Shown in pieces: positions 1 to 8,121 of a stretch of 64,000 nucleotides of DNA; the first letter of the stretch is position 1; each line of letters starts with the position of its first letter. The notes under the pieces are model-generated. The model searched no databases and was not told where the DNA came from. It saw only the letters and a list, made by a program, of their open reading frames with translations. Origin of the DNA: an uncultured Alphaproteobacteria bacterium (lineage in GTDB: Bacteria > Pseudomonadota > Alphaproteobacteria > Rs-D84); contig CARVLU010000002.1 in assembly GCA_949082785.1 (NCBI GenBank), positions 124,001-188,000 on the forward strand, given 5' to 3'. The position numbers and the translations under genes are program-made.

Positions 1-1375
1 ATTGGGCCATTGGGAAATCATCCCCGCGCGTGACGACAAACGGGTACGTTGTTTCGGGATATACAATAATGTCCGCCCGCGCGTCCGCAGCCCCCAGTGC
101 GATTAAGCGCTGTAAATTCTGTTCGGCGGTTTTCAGCGCCGCCGCGCGCGAATGCGTACCCTTGTCCGCCTGGGATGTGGCGGGTTGAACAATGCGTATC
201 ATGGGGGGGCGCGCCTGGGGCTGCATGGCGGCGCGGCGAATATTACGTGCGCCAACAACGGCCCCAATCAAAACCAACGCCGCAAAAATCCCAAACGTCA
301 CGGCAACCGCGCGGCGCCGCCGTCGCAACAATTCAACCGCGGACGCAATGAAACCGGTCACAACAACCCCCAGCCCCAACGCCCCCCACAGCGACATCGA
401 ATTGGCCAGCACCGGCCAGGCAAACGTGATATTGGCAATCGGGTTCCACGGAAATCCGGTCAGCACCCATTCCCGCAACCATAAAACCAGCGTCCAAACG
501 GCGGCGAACAAAAACGGCCGCCCCCAGGGATTGGTGCGCATACAGCGGATTGCCGCGAACGGAATTGCAAAGATAATTCCCCCCGCCAGCGCGATGCCGA
601 TTAATGCGGGCGCGGTCCAAACGGCAAATTGGCGGGTTAAATCGGGGACCACAAAAATGGAATTGACCACCCACCAAAACATCCCCAATGCGTATGCCGC
701 CCCAAACGGGGACGCCCGCAACAATGATTTAAAGAATCCGCGTTTTTCATCACCGCCGCGCACAGTTAACCAATACGCCCCGCCGACCCCCAGCACGGTT
801 GCCCACCACAAATTAAACGGTGCAAACCCCAGCGCCGCCATCACCCCAAAAATCAGATACAGCGCATATTGCCCCCACCCGTTTTCACGCAGTTTGAACG
901 AACGCCCCGCCAGCAACCGCCGACAGCACGCATCGGTGCATGCACACGCATCTTCGTCCGCATACGGATTTTTGTATCCCAGTTTTTTCAGCACGTCAAT
1001 TTCCCTTTGTTCCATGACGACGGCATCACGGTCATCGATATGGTCAAATCCCATCAGATGCAAAATCCCATGGACAACCATATGGGCCGTGTGTTCGGCA
1101 ACAGAAATGCCGGCGGCGCGGGCTTCGCGTTGGACGGTGTCCAGCGAAATAAAAATATCCCCCAACAAGATGTCATCACCCAATTCAAACGACAACACAT
1201 TGGTCGGCCGGTCAATTCCGCGGTATTGCCGGTTCAGCGCATGAATCTGTGCATCATCGGTCAATGTAATGGACACTTCGGCGCCGGGCGCATTGGACAC
1301 GGCCGACGCAATGCGCGTGAAATCAATCTTGTACCGGCGCCACCGCGCATCGTCATAATTTATAAATACTTTCAT
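1..1375 (-). CDS. ybeY-lnt: YbeY-Lnt fusion protein, 3' end beyond window
   Basis: One uninterrupted frame of 458 codons starts at ATG 1375 (SD GGGGGGA) and leaves the window without a stop. Residues 1-145 are an endoribonuclease YbeY: HGILHLMGFDH carries the three zinc-ligand histidines at 102, 106 and 112. From about residue 165 it is apolipoprotein N-acyltransferase (Lnt), with several hydrophobic helices, the FPWNPIAN motif typical of Lnt and the catalytic Glu in VYPETTYP (Glu441). The joint is a short cysteine-rich linker (EDACACTDACC). Lnt N-acylates lipoproteins at the inner membrane; YbeY acts in 16S rRNA maturation and quality control in the cytoplasm. In other proteobacteria ybeY, corC and lnt are separate neighbours; here corC is missing and the other two are joined. 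The frame was checked base by base from 1020 to 660, across the joint. Confidence 0.9.
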   Translation of the reverse strand, partial: MKVFINYDDARWRRYKIDFTRIASAVSNAPGAEVSITLTDDAQIHALNRQYRGIDRPTNVLSFELGDDILLGDIFISLDTVQREARAAGISVAEHTAHMVVHGILHLMGFDHIDDRDAVVMEQREIDVLKKLGYKNPYADEDACACTDACCRRLLAGRSFKLRENGWGQYALYLIFGVMAALGFAPFNLWWATVLGVGGAYWLTVRGGDEKRGFFKSLLRASPFGAAYALGMFWWVVNSIFVVPDLTRQFAVWTAPALIGIALAGGIIFAIPFAAIRCMRTNPWGRPFLFAAVWTLVLWLREWVLTGFPWNPIANITFAWPVLANSMSLWGALGLGVVVTGFIASAVELLRRRRRAVAVTFGIFAALVLIGAVVGARNIRRAAMQPQARPPMIRIVQPATSQADKGTHSRAAALKTAEQNLQRLIALGAADARADIIVYPETTYPFVVTRGDDFPMAQ

Positions 1376-1402
1376 TTATTTATCCCCCCACTGCAACAGG
1401 AA

Positions 1403-3169
1403 TCAACGCATATCCCGGCCGCCGGTTAAGTTAATTATATCTTGGATTGTAATGTCTGGGGCGCCGTTGTCCAACACCTGGCGGACGGCGGTTGAAAACG
1501 CGTTGCGTTTTGTCTTGCCCGGCCGCTTGCCTTTGGGTTTGGCCTGGGGCCTGGATGTCGCGCGCGGCGCCACATTCGAATTTTTTCCCATCGCCAATTG
1601 CACCCGTTCGATGGCATCGGTATAAATCCGCGCGGCGGGATTGTTGTCGTCCGCCTGTTGGCAATTGTACAATGCGTTTTGATAATTCTTTAATGCCTTG
1701 GCATAATTTTCGCGCGCCAATTTTTTCTGGGAACCTGCCATATAAATCTTGGCCATTTCTTCGCGCGCGGTGCCCGCGTTATAATAAGACGTCGCTTTGA
1801 CCGTGTAATCGAACAACAAAGATTTGTTGGCATTCATGCGGCGATTGCACTGGACAACGGTCGCGGCGGCTTTTTCATAATAATCGACCGATTTGTTTTG
1901 GTCGCCCAGCTTTTTATAGGCAAAGGCCAAATCACTGTACGCCTGCATGTTATCGGGATCTTGGTCAATGGCCTGTTGAAAGGCGCGCACCGCATCCGCA
2001 TATTTTTTCTGGCGCATCAGTTGTTCCCCACCGTTCAGCGACCGCATTGATTTTTCAATCCCCGCGTCCGCCACCACATCCATTGCCATATTTAAAAACG
2101 GTTCAAAGACTTTCTGTTGTTTCCCGGCCAGTATTTTTTGACCCGCCGGGAACCCGGCCAGGAATGTTTCAACACTTTCGTTTTTGTTGGTGCGGCTTAA
2201 TACAAATTTGACCGTTTCAGCCCCCAACAGAAAATGTCCGTTGCGATAGATATTGTTCACTTCCAGTGCTGAAAACGCGTCGCGCGACATTTTCAGCAAA
2301 TCATCCGCCGTGATTGCCCCCACGGCATAGGCCGCGCAAACCCACCGCCGCTTTAACGATCCATATTTATACTTTTTCGGCATGTTATGGAAATATTGAA
2401 ATGCGTCGGCCACCTGTTGCGGGGTTTGGGCGGTGCTTGCGCGCTGGGCAATGCCCGACATATCGGACAGACGCTGATACCCCGCATAAATCAACGCCAC
2501 CGCCATGCGTTCATCCACATTTGTGTCGCGCGCAATCCGCGCCAGTTTGGGCAAAGTTTCATATTCCAGGTGCATGCGAACCTGTTCATAATTCTGGTCA
2601 AATGTGCGGGCGGGTGTTTTTGAATTATTGGCGGTTTGCGTAATGCGACCATCCGCCCCGCGCCGATACGTCCACGTTACCCCCAACCCATTTGTCGGCC
2701 GGCGTTCCCCGCGATGCACAACGGGCGTCGCGCGATATGTTTCTAATTCTGTTAATCCGACGGCGATTTCATACCAATGCGTATCCAGCATTTTTTTCAC
2801 GTCCGCGTCCGTCATTATTTTGGGCTGGGTGGCCGGGACCGCGTGGGCATCGGTTGTGATTTCGGTGGAATTGACCGCGCCGTCATGTTCATCGTCATGG
2901 ACGCGGTCTGCGCCATACGCCAACATCGCCAGCATTGTGTAATACACCACATGCCCCGACAAATTGGGGTTACGTTTGACAAAGGATGAAAATTTTTTAT
3001 CCCCGCCCGCGCTGTTTTTTCCAACAGACATATTGGCAAATTTTTTTTCCAGCCCGCGCGTGACATGATTGTCCCACAACGCGTATTTGGTCGTCCACAT
3101 CAAAAAACGAAAAAATTCTGATGTTGCGCGCCGCCCAAATTTATCATTTTGTGTCATTTTTTTTGCCAT
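1403..3169 (-). CDS. Membrane-anchored lysozyme-like protein with TPR repeats
   Basis: 588 residues, SD GGGGGA nine bases before ATG. A basic N-terminal region (1-70) is followed by one hydrophobic segment (about 72-87) and then a predicted periplasmic part. Residues about 125-165 (LTELETYRATP, then GLGVTW) resemble the start of a GH24 lysozyme domain, but the Asp expected nine residues after the Glu is not in place, so activity is doubtful. TPR-type repeats (QLMRQKKYADAVRAFQQAI, then AYSDLAFAYKKLGDQNKSV) lie near residues 375-450, and the C-terminus is basic and low-complexity. It sits 25 bp after the lysozyme-like gene at 3195-4517, which has the same plan (cytoplasmic segment, membrane helix, lysozyme-like domain), so the two look like diverged paralogues in one operon. 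The family name is uncertain. Confidence 0.75.
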   Translation of the reverse strand: MAKKMTQNDKFGRRATSEFFRFLMWTTKYALWDNHVTRGLEKKFANMSVGKNSAGGDKKFSSFVKRNPNLSGHVVYYTMLAMLAYGADRVHDDEHDGAVNSTEITTDAHAVPATQPKIMTDADVKKMLDTHWYEIAVGLTELETYRATPVVHRGERRPTNGLGVTWTYRRGADGRITQTANNSKTPARTFDQNYEQVRMHLEYETLPKLARIARDTNVDERMAVALIYAGYQRLSDMSGIAQRASTAQTPQQVADAFQYFHNMPKKYKYGSLKRRWVCAAYAVGAITADDLLKMSRDAFSALEVNNIYRNGHFLLGAETVKFVLSRTNKNESVETFLAGFPAGQKILAGKQQKVFEPFLNMAMDVVADAGIEKSMRSLNGGEQLMRQKKYADAVRAFQQAIDQDPDNMQAYSDLAFAYKKLGDQNKSVDYYEKAAATVVQCNRRMNANKSLLFDYTVKATSYYNAGTAREEMAKIYMAGSQKKLARENYAKALKNYQNALYNCQQADDNNPAARIYTDAIERVQLAMGKNSNVAPRATSRPQAKPKGKRPGKTKRNAFSTAVRQVLDNGAPDITIQDIINLTGGRDMR

Positions 3170-3194
3170 ATTTCAATTCCCCCAACCGGATGGT

Positions 3195-4517
3195 TTAAAT
3201 TCTGTCGTCGTGTGATAAATCAACGCGCGGCGTTTGTGTGGTGATGCCCGCCTGGGCAATTTGTTCACCACCCTTTTTAAATTGTTTTTTCTTTGGCGCG
3301 TCCGCCTTGCCATCGGCGTAATATTCAAATTGCGGCGAACGCGTTAAATTGATTTCACCGGAACGCAACACTTCGGCGACATCGGTCGGCATCACGGATT
3401 CCACCGACTGCAAATTCCCCAGCGCGACAAATTCACCCGACCGCGCATCATACGCCATGGGCCGCTGAACCCATTCAATGAACATGGGCGCCAAATCAAA
3501 ATTAATTTTCTTATCGGCAATCAGTTTTTGGCCCCGGGCCTGGGCATACTTCATAAACGCCCATCCGCCACCCATCGGGCATTTGGCAATGTCGGCGGGT
3601 TTGATATCGCCCGACACCAGGCACGCTTCCAGCCAGCGGCGCCAAACCAGCCCGGCGGATTCACTTTTGCCCGCGCGCAAATAATTCGCCAAATTGTTTG
3701 CCAATTCACGCCCGCGCAACCCATTGCGCAGTGCGGTTAAAACACTGCCGAATGATTGGACGGGATATTTTGCAAACAATTCATGTACGGTATCGGCATC
3801 CAACGCGTCACGCTGCGTCCGAAACGTCTGGCGCAGGGCCCACCAACGCGAACTGCACGCGTTGTTGGCCGCACGGTTTGCGGCCGCCACATCGGCCGGT
3901 ACGCCCCGTTCGGGCAATACCGGTTCCAACATGTGCGGCCCCCCGTTATACACAAATGACGCCAGTCCCAAAAATTCACCCACCGTCAAATCGGGACAAT
4001 ATTCGCACATGACGGCATACATAACCATATATGTTTCTTTTTCTTCCAAATGCCAACGCGCAGTTTCGTATGCCTGGGCCGGGGTTAATCGCCCGGTGTG
4101 CGCGCCAACCGCCCCACCCCACGGTGTTGTGCGGTTGCCGATGCCAATGGTCCAAAATCCACGGCTGTCCTGATACGGGGACAGTTCGAACCCTTCGGTC
4201 GTGGCCAGGAATCCAACCAGATACGGCGTCACCTGGTGGGCGGTCGATAAAAATTGACCATAAGTATCACCGACGGTGATTTTGGGTACCGCGTGCGCCA
4301 CGGCCACTTCGATTGCGGTTTCGTCCGCGGGGGCGCGCGGTGCAATATCATTGTGCGCGGTGTAATTCATCCCCAGCATATACAGCCCCATCATCAGTGT
4401 CAGTCGTCCCCGGCGCACAGCGCGGTCGCCAATGTCATTCATGCGGCGCGACGCCCACGCAAAAAACTGGGCCATGTCGGTTTGTTTCAAACTGATTGTT
4501 TTGGCAACGGATTTCAT
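3195..4517 (-). CDS. Membrane-anchored GH24-type lysozyme-like protein
   Basis: 440 residues. A cytoplasmic N-terminus and one hydrophobic segment (about 39-53) precede a GH24 lysozyme domain. EGFELSPYQDSRGFWTIGIG gives Glu108, Asp117 and Thr123, exactly the spacing of the T4 lysozyme triad (Glu11, Asp20, Thr26). The protein is much longer than phage lysozymes, with a 250-residue C-terminal part of unknown fold. It starts inside the stop codon of the MucR-like gene (ATGA overlap at 4514-4517), so the two are probably translationally coupled. Phage-derived lysozyme domestication for murein remodelling is a reasonable inference; there is no holin or other phage gene beside it. The substrate is presumably peptidoglycan. 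Confidence 0.8.
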   Translation of the reverse strand: MKSVAKTISLKQTDMAQFFAWASRRMNDIGDRAVRRGRLTLMMGLYMLGMNYTAHNDIAPRAPADETAIEVAVAHAVPKITVGDTYGQFLSTAHQVTPYLVGFLATTEGFELSPYQDSRGFWTIGIGNRTTPWGGAVGAHTGRLTPAQAYETARWHLEEKETYMVMYAVMCEYCPDLTVGEFLGLASFVYNGGPHMLEPVLPERGVPADVAAANRAANNACSSRWWALRQTFRTQRDALDADTVHELFAKYPVQSFGSVLTALRNGLRGRELANNLANYLRAGKSESAGLVWRRWLEACLVSGDIKPADIAKCPMGGGWAFMKYAQARGQKLIADKKINFDLAPMFIEWVQRPMAYDARSGEFVALGNLQSVESVMPTDVAEVLRSGEINLTRSPQFEYYADGKADAPKKKQFKKGGEQIAQAGITTQTPRVDLSHDDRI

Positions 4518-4870
4518 GACTTGTTTTTCCCCAATCCTGTTTTCTTGGCGATTTTCGAACGCGCCCTGGCATAGTTCGGCGCAACAAAGGGATAATCATC
4601 GGGCAATCCCCATTTTGTCCGGTATTGCTGGGGCGTCATATTAAATTTACGCCGGATATATCGGCGCAGCATGACGTGCCACGTCCCGTCTTCCAGACAC
4701 TGAATCTTGTCCGCCCGGACCGAATTTTTGATTTGTTCCGGCGTTGCCGATGCCCCGCGCAGAATTTCGGTCGCATCGCGCACCGCATCCGCCATCGACA
4801 GCCCGGGATTGGCCGCAATGGCCGCGGCCGCCAGATTTGCCACCGCCAAAGTAAATTCGCTATTTTTCAT
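4514..4870 (-). CDS. Ros/MucR-family transcriptional regulator
   Basis: 118 residues, the usual MucR length. The diagnostic C-terminal block is clear: MTPQQYRTKWGLPDDYP, then VAPNYARARSKIAKKTGLG. The family's zinc finger normally reads CLECGK followed by two histidines; here it is CLEDGT, and LRRYIRRKF replaces the histidine region, so the second Cys and at least the first His are gone. Zinc-free Ros/MucR homologues are known in Mesorhizobium, so the fold may persist without metal. It heads the operon with the two lysozyme-like genes and is divergent from rarA. No Shine-Dalgarno is visible before ATG 4870. Stop is TGA, overlapping the next start. Likely an AT-rich-DNA-binding, cell-envelope or cell-cycle regulator by family. 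Confidence 0.9.
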   Translation of the reverse strand: MKNSEFTLAVANLAAAAIAANPGLSMADAVRDATEILRGASATPEQIKNSVRADKIQCLEDGTWHVMLRRYIRRKFNMTPQQYRTKWGLPDDYPFVAPNYARARSKIAKKTGLGKNKS

Positions 4871-4900
4871 TTTGTTTTTTACTTTTTTGTACTATGATAA

Positions 4901-4906
4901 ATTATA
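4901..4906 (-). promoter_or_regulatory. Candidate -10 box for the mucR-like operon
   Basis: On the minus strand GTGGTATAAT precedes ATG 4870 by about 30 bases, a perfect TATAAT. No convincing -35 hexamer was found at 16-18 bp. The 74-bp gap to rarA is very AT-rich, as expected for MucR-type autoregulation, but no specific operator is claimed. Confidence 0.45.
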
Positions 4907-4944
4907 CCACAAATCAAACCCAAATAAAAGCAAAGTAAAACCGA

Positions 4945-6222
4945 ATGAAAGACACCCCTGCATCTTCGCGACCGCTGGCCGATTTAATGCGGCCGGCCAC
5001 CATTGACGATGTCGTGGGTCAGACGGCGCTGTTGGGGGAAAACGGGCTGGTGCGCCGAATGGTTGACGGCGGGAAATTATCCAACTTGATTTTATGGGGC
5101 CCGCCCGGATGCGGCAAGACGACCATTGCGCGCGCGCTGGCCAATTCGGTCGATATGGAATTCATGCCGATGTCGGCGGTCTTTTCCGGCACGGCGGATA
5201 TTAAAAAGGCGATGGAAGTCGCGCGTATGAACCGCGACATTGGCCGCAACACTTTGTTATTTATTGATGAAATCCACCGCTTTAACAAAACGCAACAGGA
5301 CACGCTGTTGCCATACCTGGAAGACGGGACGGTGGTCTTTATCGGCGCGACGACAGAAAACCCCAGTTTTAATTTGAACAACGCGTTGCTGTCGCGGTGC
5401 CACGTTGGCGTGTTACAGGGTTTGTCCAGCGAAGATTTATTAACACTGATGTCGCGGGCGGAAAAATTTTTGGATGCCAAATTGCCGCTGGACGCGGCGG
5501 CGCGCACGCACCTGGCACAGATGGCGGACGGGGATGCGCGGTTCTTGCTGAACACGGTTGAATACCTGATGTCGGCCGGATTCAAAACCGACCTGGACGC
5601 GGACGGACTGGACGCGGCGGTACAAAAACGCGCGCCGCTGTCGGACCGGTCGGGCGACGAACATTACAACTTGATATCGGCCGTGCACAAATCACTGCGC
5701 GCATCCGATACGGATGCGGCGCTGTATTGGACCGCGCGCATGATGACATCCGGCCAAGACCCGATGTATTTATTCCGCCGCCTGACGCGCTTTGCCATGG
5801 AAGACGTGGGTCTGGCCGATCCGAACGCGATGCAAATGGCATTGGCCGCGTGGCAGATTTATGAACGCATGGGCAGCCCAGAAGGGGACCTGGCACTGAC
5901 GCAATTGGTCATTTATTTGGGGACCGCCCCCAAAAGCGTTGGTAATTACAAGGCGCAAAAGGCCGCATACGCCGCCGCCCGCGAAACGGGCAGTCTGATG
6001 CCGCCAAAGCATATTTTAAACGCCCCAACCAAGATGATGAAAAATATGGGATACGGTGCCGGATATGTCTATGACCCGGACACGGCATCGGGGTGCAGTG
6101 GTCAAAACTGCTTTCCGGAAACGATGCCGCGCCGCAAATTTTATCAGCCCATCGAACGCGGTTTTGAACGCGAAATTAAGAAACGTTTGGAATACTGGGA
6201 CACGTTTCGCAATAAAAAATAA
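4945..6222 (+). CDS. rarA: Replication-associated recombination protein A (RarA/MgsA)
   Basis: 425 residues, full length. AAA+ ATPase of the clamp-loader clade that acts at stalled replication forks in the cytoplasm. Walker A is GPPGCGKT (52-59), Walker B LLFIDEIHRF (about 108-117), followed by sensor 1 IGATTENPSF and the family-typical C-terminal block with GYGAGYVYDPD. ATG 4945 has no clear SD. It is divergent from the mucR-like operon and convergent with fabD, only 7 bp apart. Nothing unusual in the sequence. Confidence 0.96.
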   Translation: MKDTPASSRPLADLMRPATIDDVVGQTALLGENGLVRRMVDGGKLSNLILWGPPGCGKTTIARALANSVDMEFMPMSAVFSGTADIKKAMEVARMNRDIGRNTLLFIDEIHRFNKTQQDTLLPYLEDGTVVFIGATTENPSFNLNNALLSRCHVGVLQGLSSEDLLTLMSRAEKFLDAKLPLDAAARTHLAQMADGDARFLLNTVEYLMSAGFKTDLDADGLDAAVQKRAPLSDRSGDEHYNLISAVHKSLRASDTDAALYWTARMMTSGQDPMYLFRRLTRFAMEDVGLADPNAMQMALAAWQIYERMGSPEGDLALTQLVIYLGTAPKSVGNYKAQKAAYAAARETGSLMPPKHILNAPTKMMKNMGYGAGYVYDPDTASGCSGQNCFPETMPRRKFYQPIERGFEREIKKRLEYWDTFRNKK

Positions 6223-6229
6223 GTTTCAA

Positions 6230-7192
6230 TTATCGCGACAAATGATTTGAAAGCGCCGCCAACACATCACGCAGATTGGTCCCACCATCGGTATGCCATG
6301 CGTTGCACCCAACGCCCGCACGACGGATTAACCGCGACAGTGTTGTCCCCGGCCCCAATTCATACGCCTGGGTAATATTATATACTGGGAAATTCTGCAT
6401 AATTTCATACCAGCGCACGCCGTGCGTCAATTGATCCACCAGGGCGTCCTTGACATCTTGGGGGTTGGACATAACGTTGCCGGTTTGATTGGAAAACCAA
6501 TTTGTTTTGGGGCTGTCCACGGGAATTTTATCCACCAAAATACGCATCTGGTCCGCCGCCGGCTGCATCAGTGCGCAATGCGCCGGCACCGACACGTTCA
6601 ATATTTTGGCCAGACGCGCCCCGTTTTTCAGGGCGTTGTCCACAATGGCCTGTAACGCGACGCGCTGGCCGCTGACAACAAATTGGTCAACCGCGTTGTG
6701 ATTGGAAATTTCCGCATATCCCGTGGCGTCGGCCGTGCGCATCACATACATCAATTTATCATGATCCATGCCGACGATTGCCGCCATTCCGGCATCTTTG
6801 ACACTGGCAAATCCCATATAGGCACTGCGCGCCGCCAACATGCGGACAGCGTCGCCGATGGCCAAACTGCCAACACAATGCAGCGCAGAATACTGCCCCA
6901 TTGAATGGCCAGCCATAGCATATGCTATGGCATGCAAAGGCATGCCAAATTCGTGTTCAATCACGCGCGCGGTCGCAACCGATTGCGCGAACGTCGCCAA
7001 CGACGTATTTTCCGGCGTGTTTAATTCCGATTCCGGCCCATCCAGGGAAATCTTGCGAATGTCGCGGTGGGCAATATCCCCCACCTGTTCCAATGTGTAA
7101 CGGGCCACCGCGTAATCGCGATACATCCCCCGCCCCATGCCGACATACTGGGCACCCTGGCCGGGAAAAACAAAAATTATTTTTTCAGTCAT
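6230..7192 (-). CDS. fabD: Malonyl-CoA:ACP transacylase
   Basis: 320 residues from ATG 7192 (an upstream in-frame start would add 33 residues that do not belong to the family). FabD loads malonate onto acyl carrier protein to start fatty acid elongation in the cytoplasm. FVFPGQGAQ at 7-15 is the oxyanion-hole motif and GHSMG (95-99, nucleophile Ser97) the nucleophilic elbow; GHSMGQ replaces the common GHSLGE. VPAHCALM holds the catalytic His. It stands alone, without fabH, fabG or acpP beside it. The outer-membrane gene upstream ends with its own terminator, so fabD is probably transcribed separately. Confidence 0.95.
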   Translation of the reverse strand: MTEKIIFVFPGQGAQYVGMGRGMYRDYAVARYTLEQVGDIAHRDIRKISLDGPESELNTPENTSLATFAQSVATARVIEHEFGMPLHAIAYAMAGHSMGQYSALHCVGSLAIGDAVRMLAARSAYMGFASVKDAGMAAIVGMDHDKLMYVMRTADATGYAEISNHNAVDQFVVSGQRVALQAIVDNALKNGARLAKILNVSVPAHCALMQPAADQMRILVDKIPVDSPKTNWFSNQTGNVMSNPQDVKDALVDQLTHGVRWYEIMQNFPVYNITQAYELGPGTTLSRLIRRAGVGCNAWHTDGGTNLRDVLAALSNHLSR

Positions 7193-7242
7193 GGGCAATA
7201 TATTTACACTAAAATTTAAAATTGTCAATTTTATCTTTTGCG

Positions 7243-7276
7243 TAAAATAGGGGCGCCCCACACTGTGGGTACGCCC
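7243..7276 (-). terminator. Rho-independent terminator after the 7295-8020 gene
   Basis: On the minus strand, GGGCGTACCCACA and TGTGGGGCGCCC pair around a short loop and are followed by CTATTTT. It separates the barrel gene from fabD. Confidence 0.65.
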
Positions 7277-7294
7277 GCCCGATAAAAACAAGCA

Positions 7295-8020
7295 TCAGAA
7301 TAAAATATTCACGCGCGTGCCGATTTGGGCTTCGTTGCTTTCGAATTCATAATCGACATGGGCCAAATATTGTGTGCGGCCGTATTGGCGAATAACCTTG
7401 AAATCAATCCATTCCTGGTCGTAATGGGGGCGCGTCGCCTTGCGGAACATAAATCCCCCGCCCAGCCGCCAATTCGGGTTGATGCGAAAATAAGCCTCTG
7501 GCGTTAAATCGATATATGCCATGCCGCGGTCGTTGTCGAAAATCCAGCTGGTCTTGACCGTCGCGGCCAGCGTCAATCCCGCCCATTGGCGCCCCGCGCG
7601 CACCCCGGCATAATAAATGGTGTCGGCGTATTCAGGTGTGCGGACATGCGAACTGCCCCCGAATTTCAAACCAAACAACAAATCGGATATAATGCGCGAA
7701 CTGTTGTCCGACGGCCCCGACAGACGGTAATTCCCACCGACATCGATGTTGGAAAATCCGTCTTCGTCCCCGTCAAAGTCAAATTGGTAATGTGCATTGA
7801 TTCCGGCGGCAAACCGATTGCTGAACCCGTATGAAAAATCCTGACCCAGACGCAGTGTGCTGTCCCAGAACGAAACGGATGTTTGTGATAAAACTTCGCC
7901 CAATGCCAAACGGTACATCGGGTCATTGGTATCGTTGTCCGCCGCGCGCACCGGGGAAAATCCCATGACGCCCAAAACGGCGGCAAACCCAACAGATAAA
8001 ATTTTATGTGTAATGCGCAT
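7295..8020 (-). CDS. Outer-membrane beta-barrel protein, signal peptide
   Basis: 241 residues from ATG 8020, chosen because it follows an AGAGAG SD and begins a good signal peptide (basic MRITHK, hydrophobic run, cleavage after SPVRA). Alternating aromatic and hydrophobic strands run through the mature part and it ends in a C-terminal Phe (RVNILF), the Bam recognition signature. About eight to ten strands fit this length. No family is recognised; it resembles generic porin-like or OmpW/OmpA-barrel proteins. It follows another barrel gene (8122-9384) in the same direction, about 100 bp apart, with a strong hairpin between. Confidence 0.75.
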   Translation of the reverse strand: MRITHKILSVGFAAVLGVMGFSPVRAADNDTNDPMYRLALGEVLSQTSVSFWDSTLRLGQDFSYGFSNRFAAGINAHYQFDFDGDEDGFSNIDVGGNYRLSGPSDNSSRIISDLLFGLKFGGSSHVRTPEYADTIYYAGVRAGRQWAGLTLAATVKTSWIFDNDRGMAYIDLTPEAYFRINPNWRLGGGFMFRKATRPHYDQEWIDFKVIRQYGRTQYLAHVDYEFESNEAQIGTRVNILF

Positions 8021-8059
8021 GTGTTTCTCTCTCTTTAATCCTATGCCGAACAATTTCGT

Positions 8060-8097
8060 TTGCGCCCCGCCCGCACATGGCGGTTATCGGGGCGCAA
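8060..8097 (-). other. Intergenic stem-loop between two outer-membrane genes
   Basis: TTGCGCCCC and GGGGCGCAA form a perfect nine-base stem with an internal GC-rich extension. No T-run follows on the minus strand, so it is more likely an mRNA-stabilising or processing hairpin than a terminator. A second small hairpin (ACACGAAAATTCGTGT) lies next to the stop codon of the upstream gene. Confidence 0.5.
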
Positions 8098-8121
8098 CGC
8101 GTGACACGAATTTTCGTGTTC

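Noticed and set aside
192..1244. Long plus-strand frame of 350 codons
   Set aside because: It is antisense to the YbeY-Lnt frame, has no SD and gives an Arg/Ala/Pro-rich composition typical of shadow frames in this GC-biased genome.
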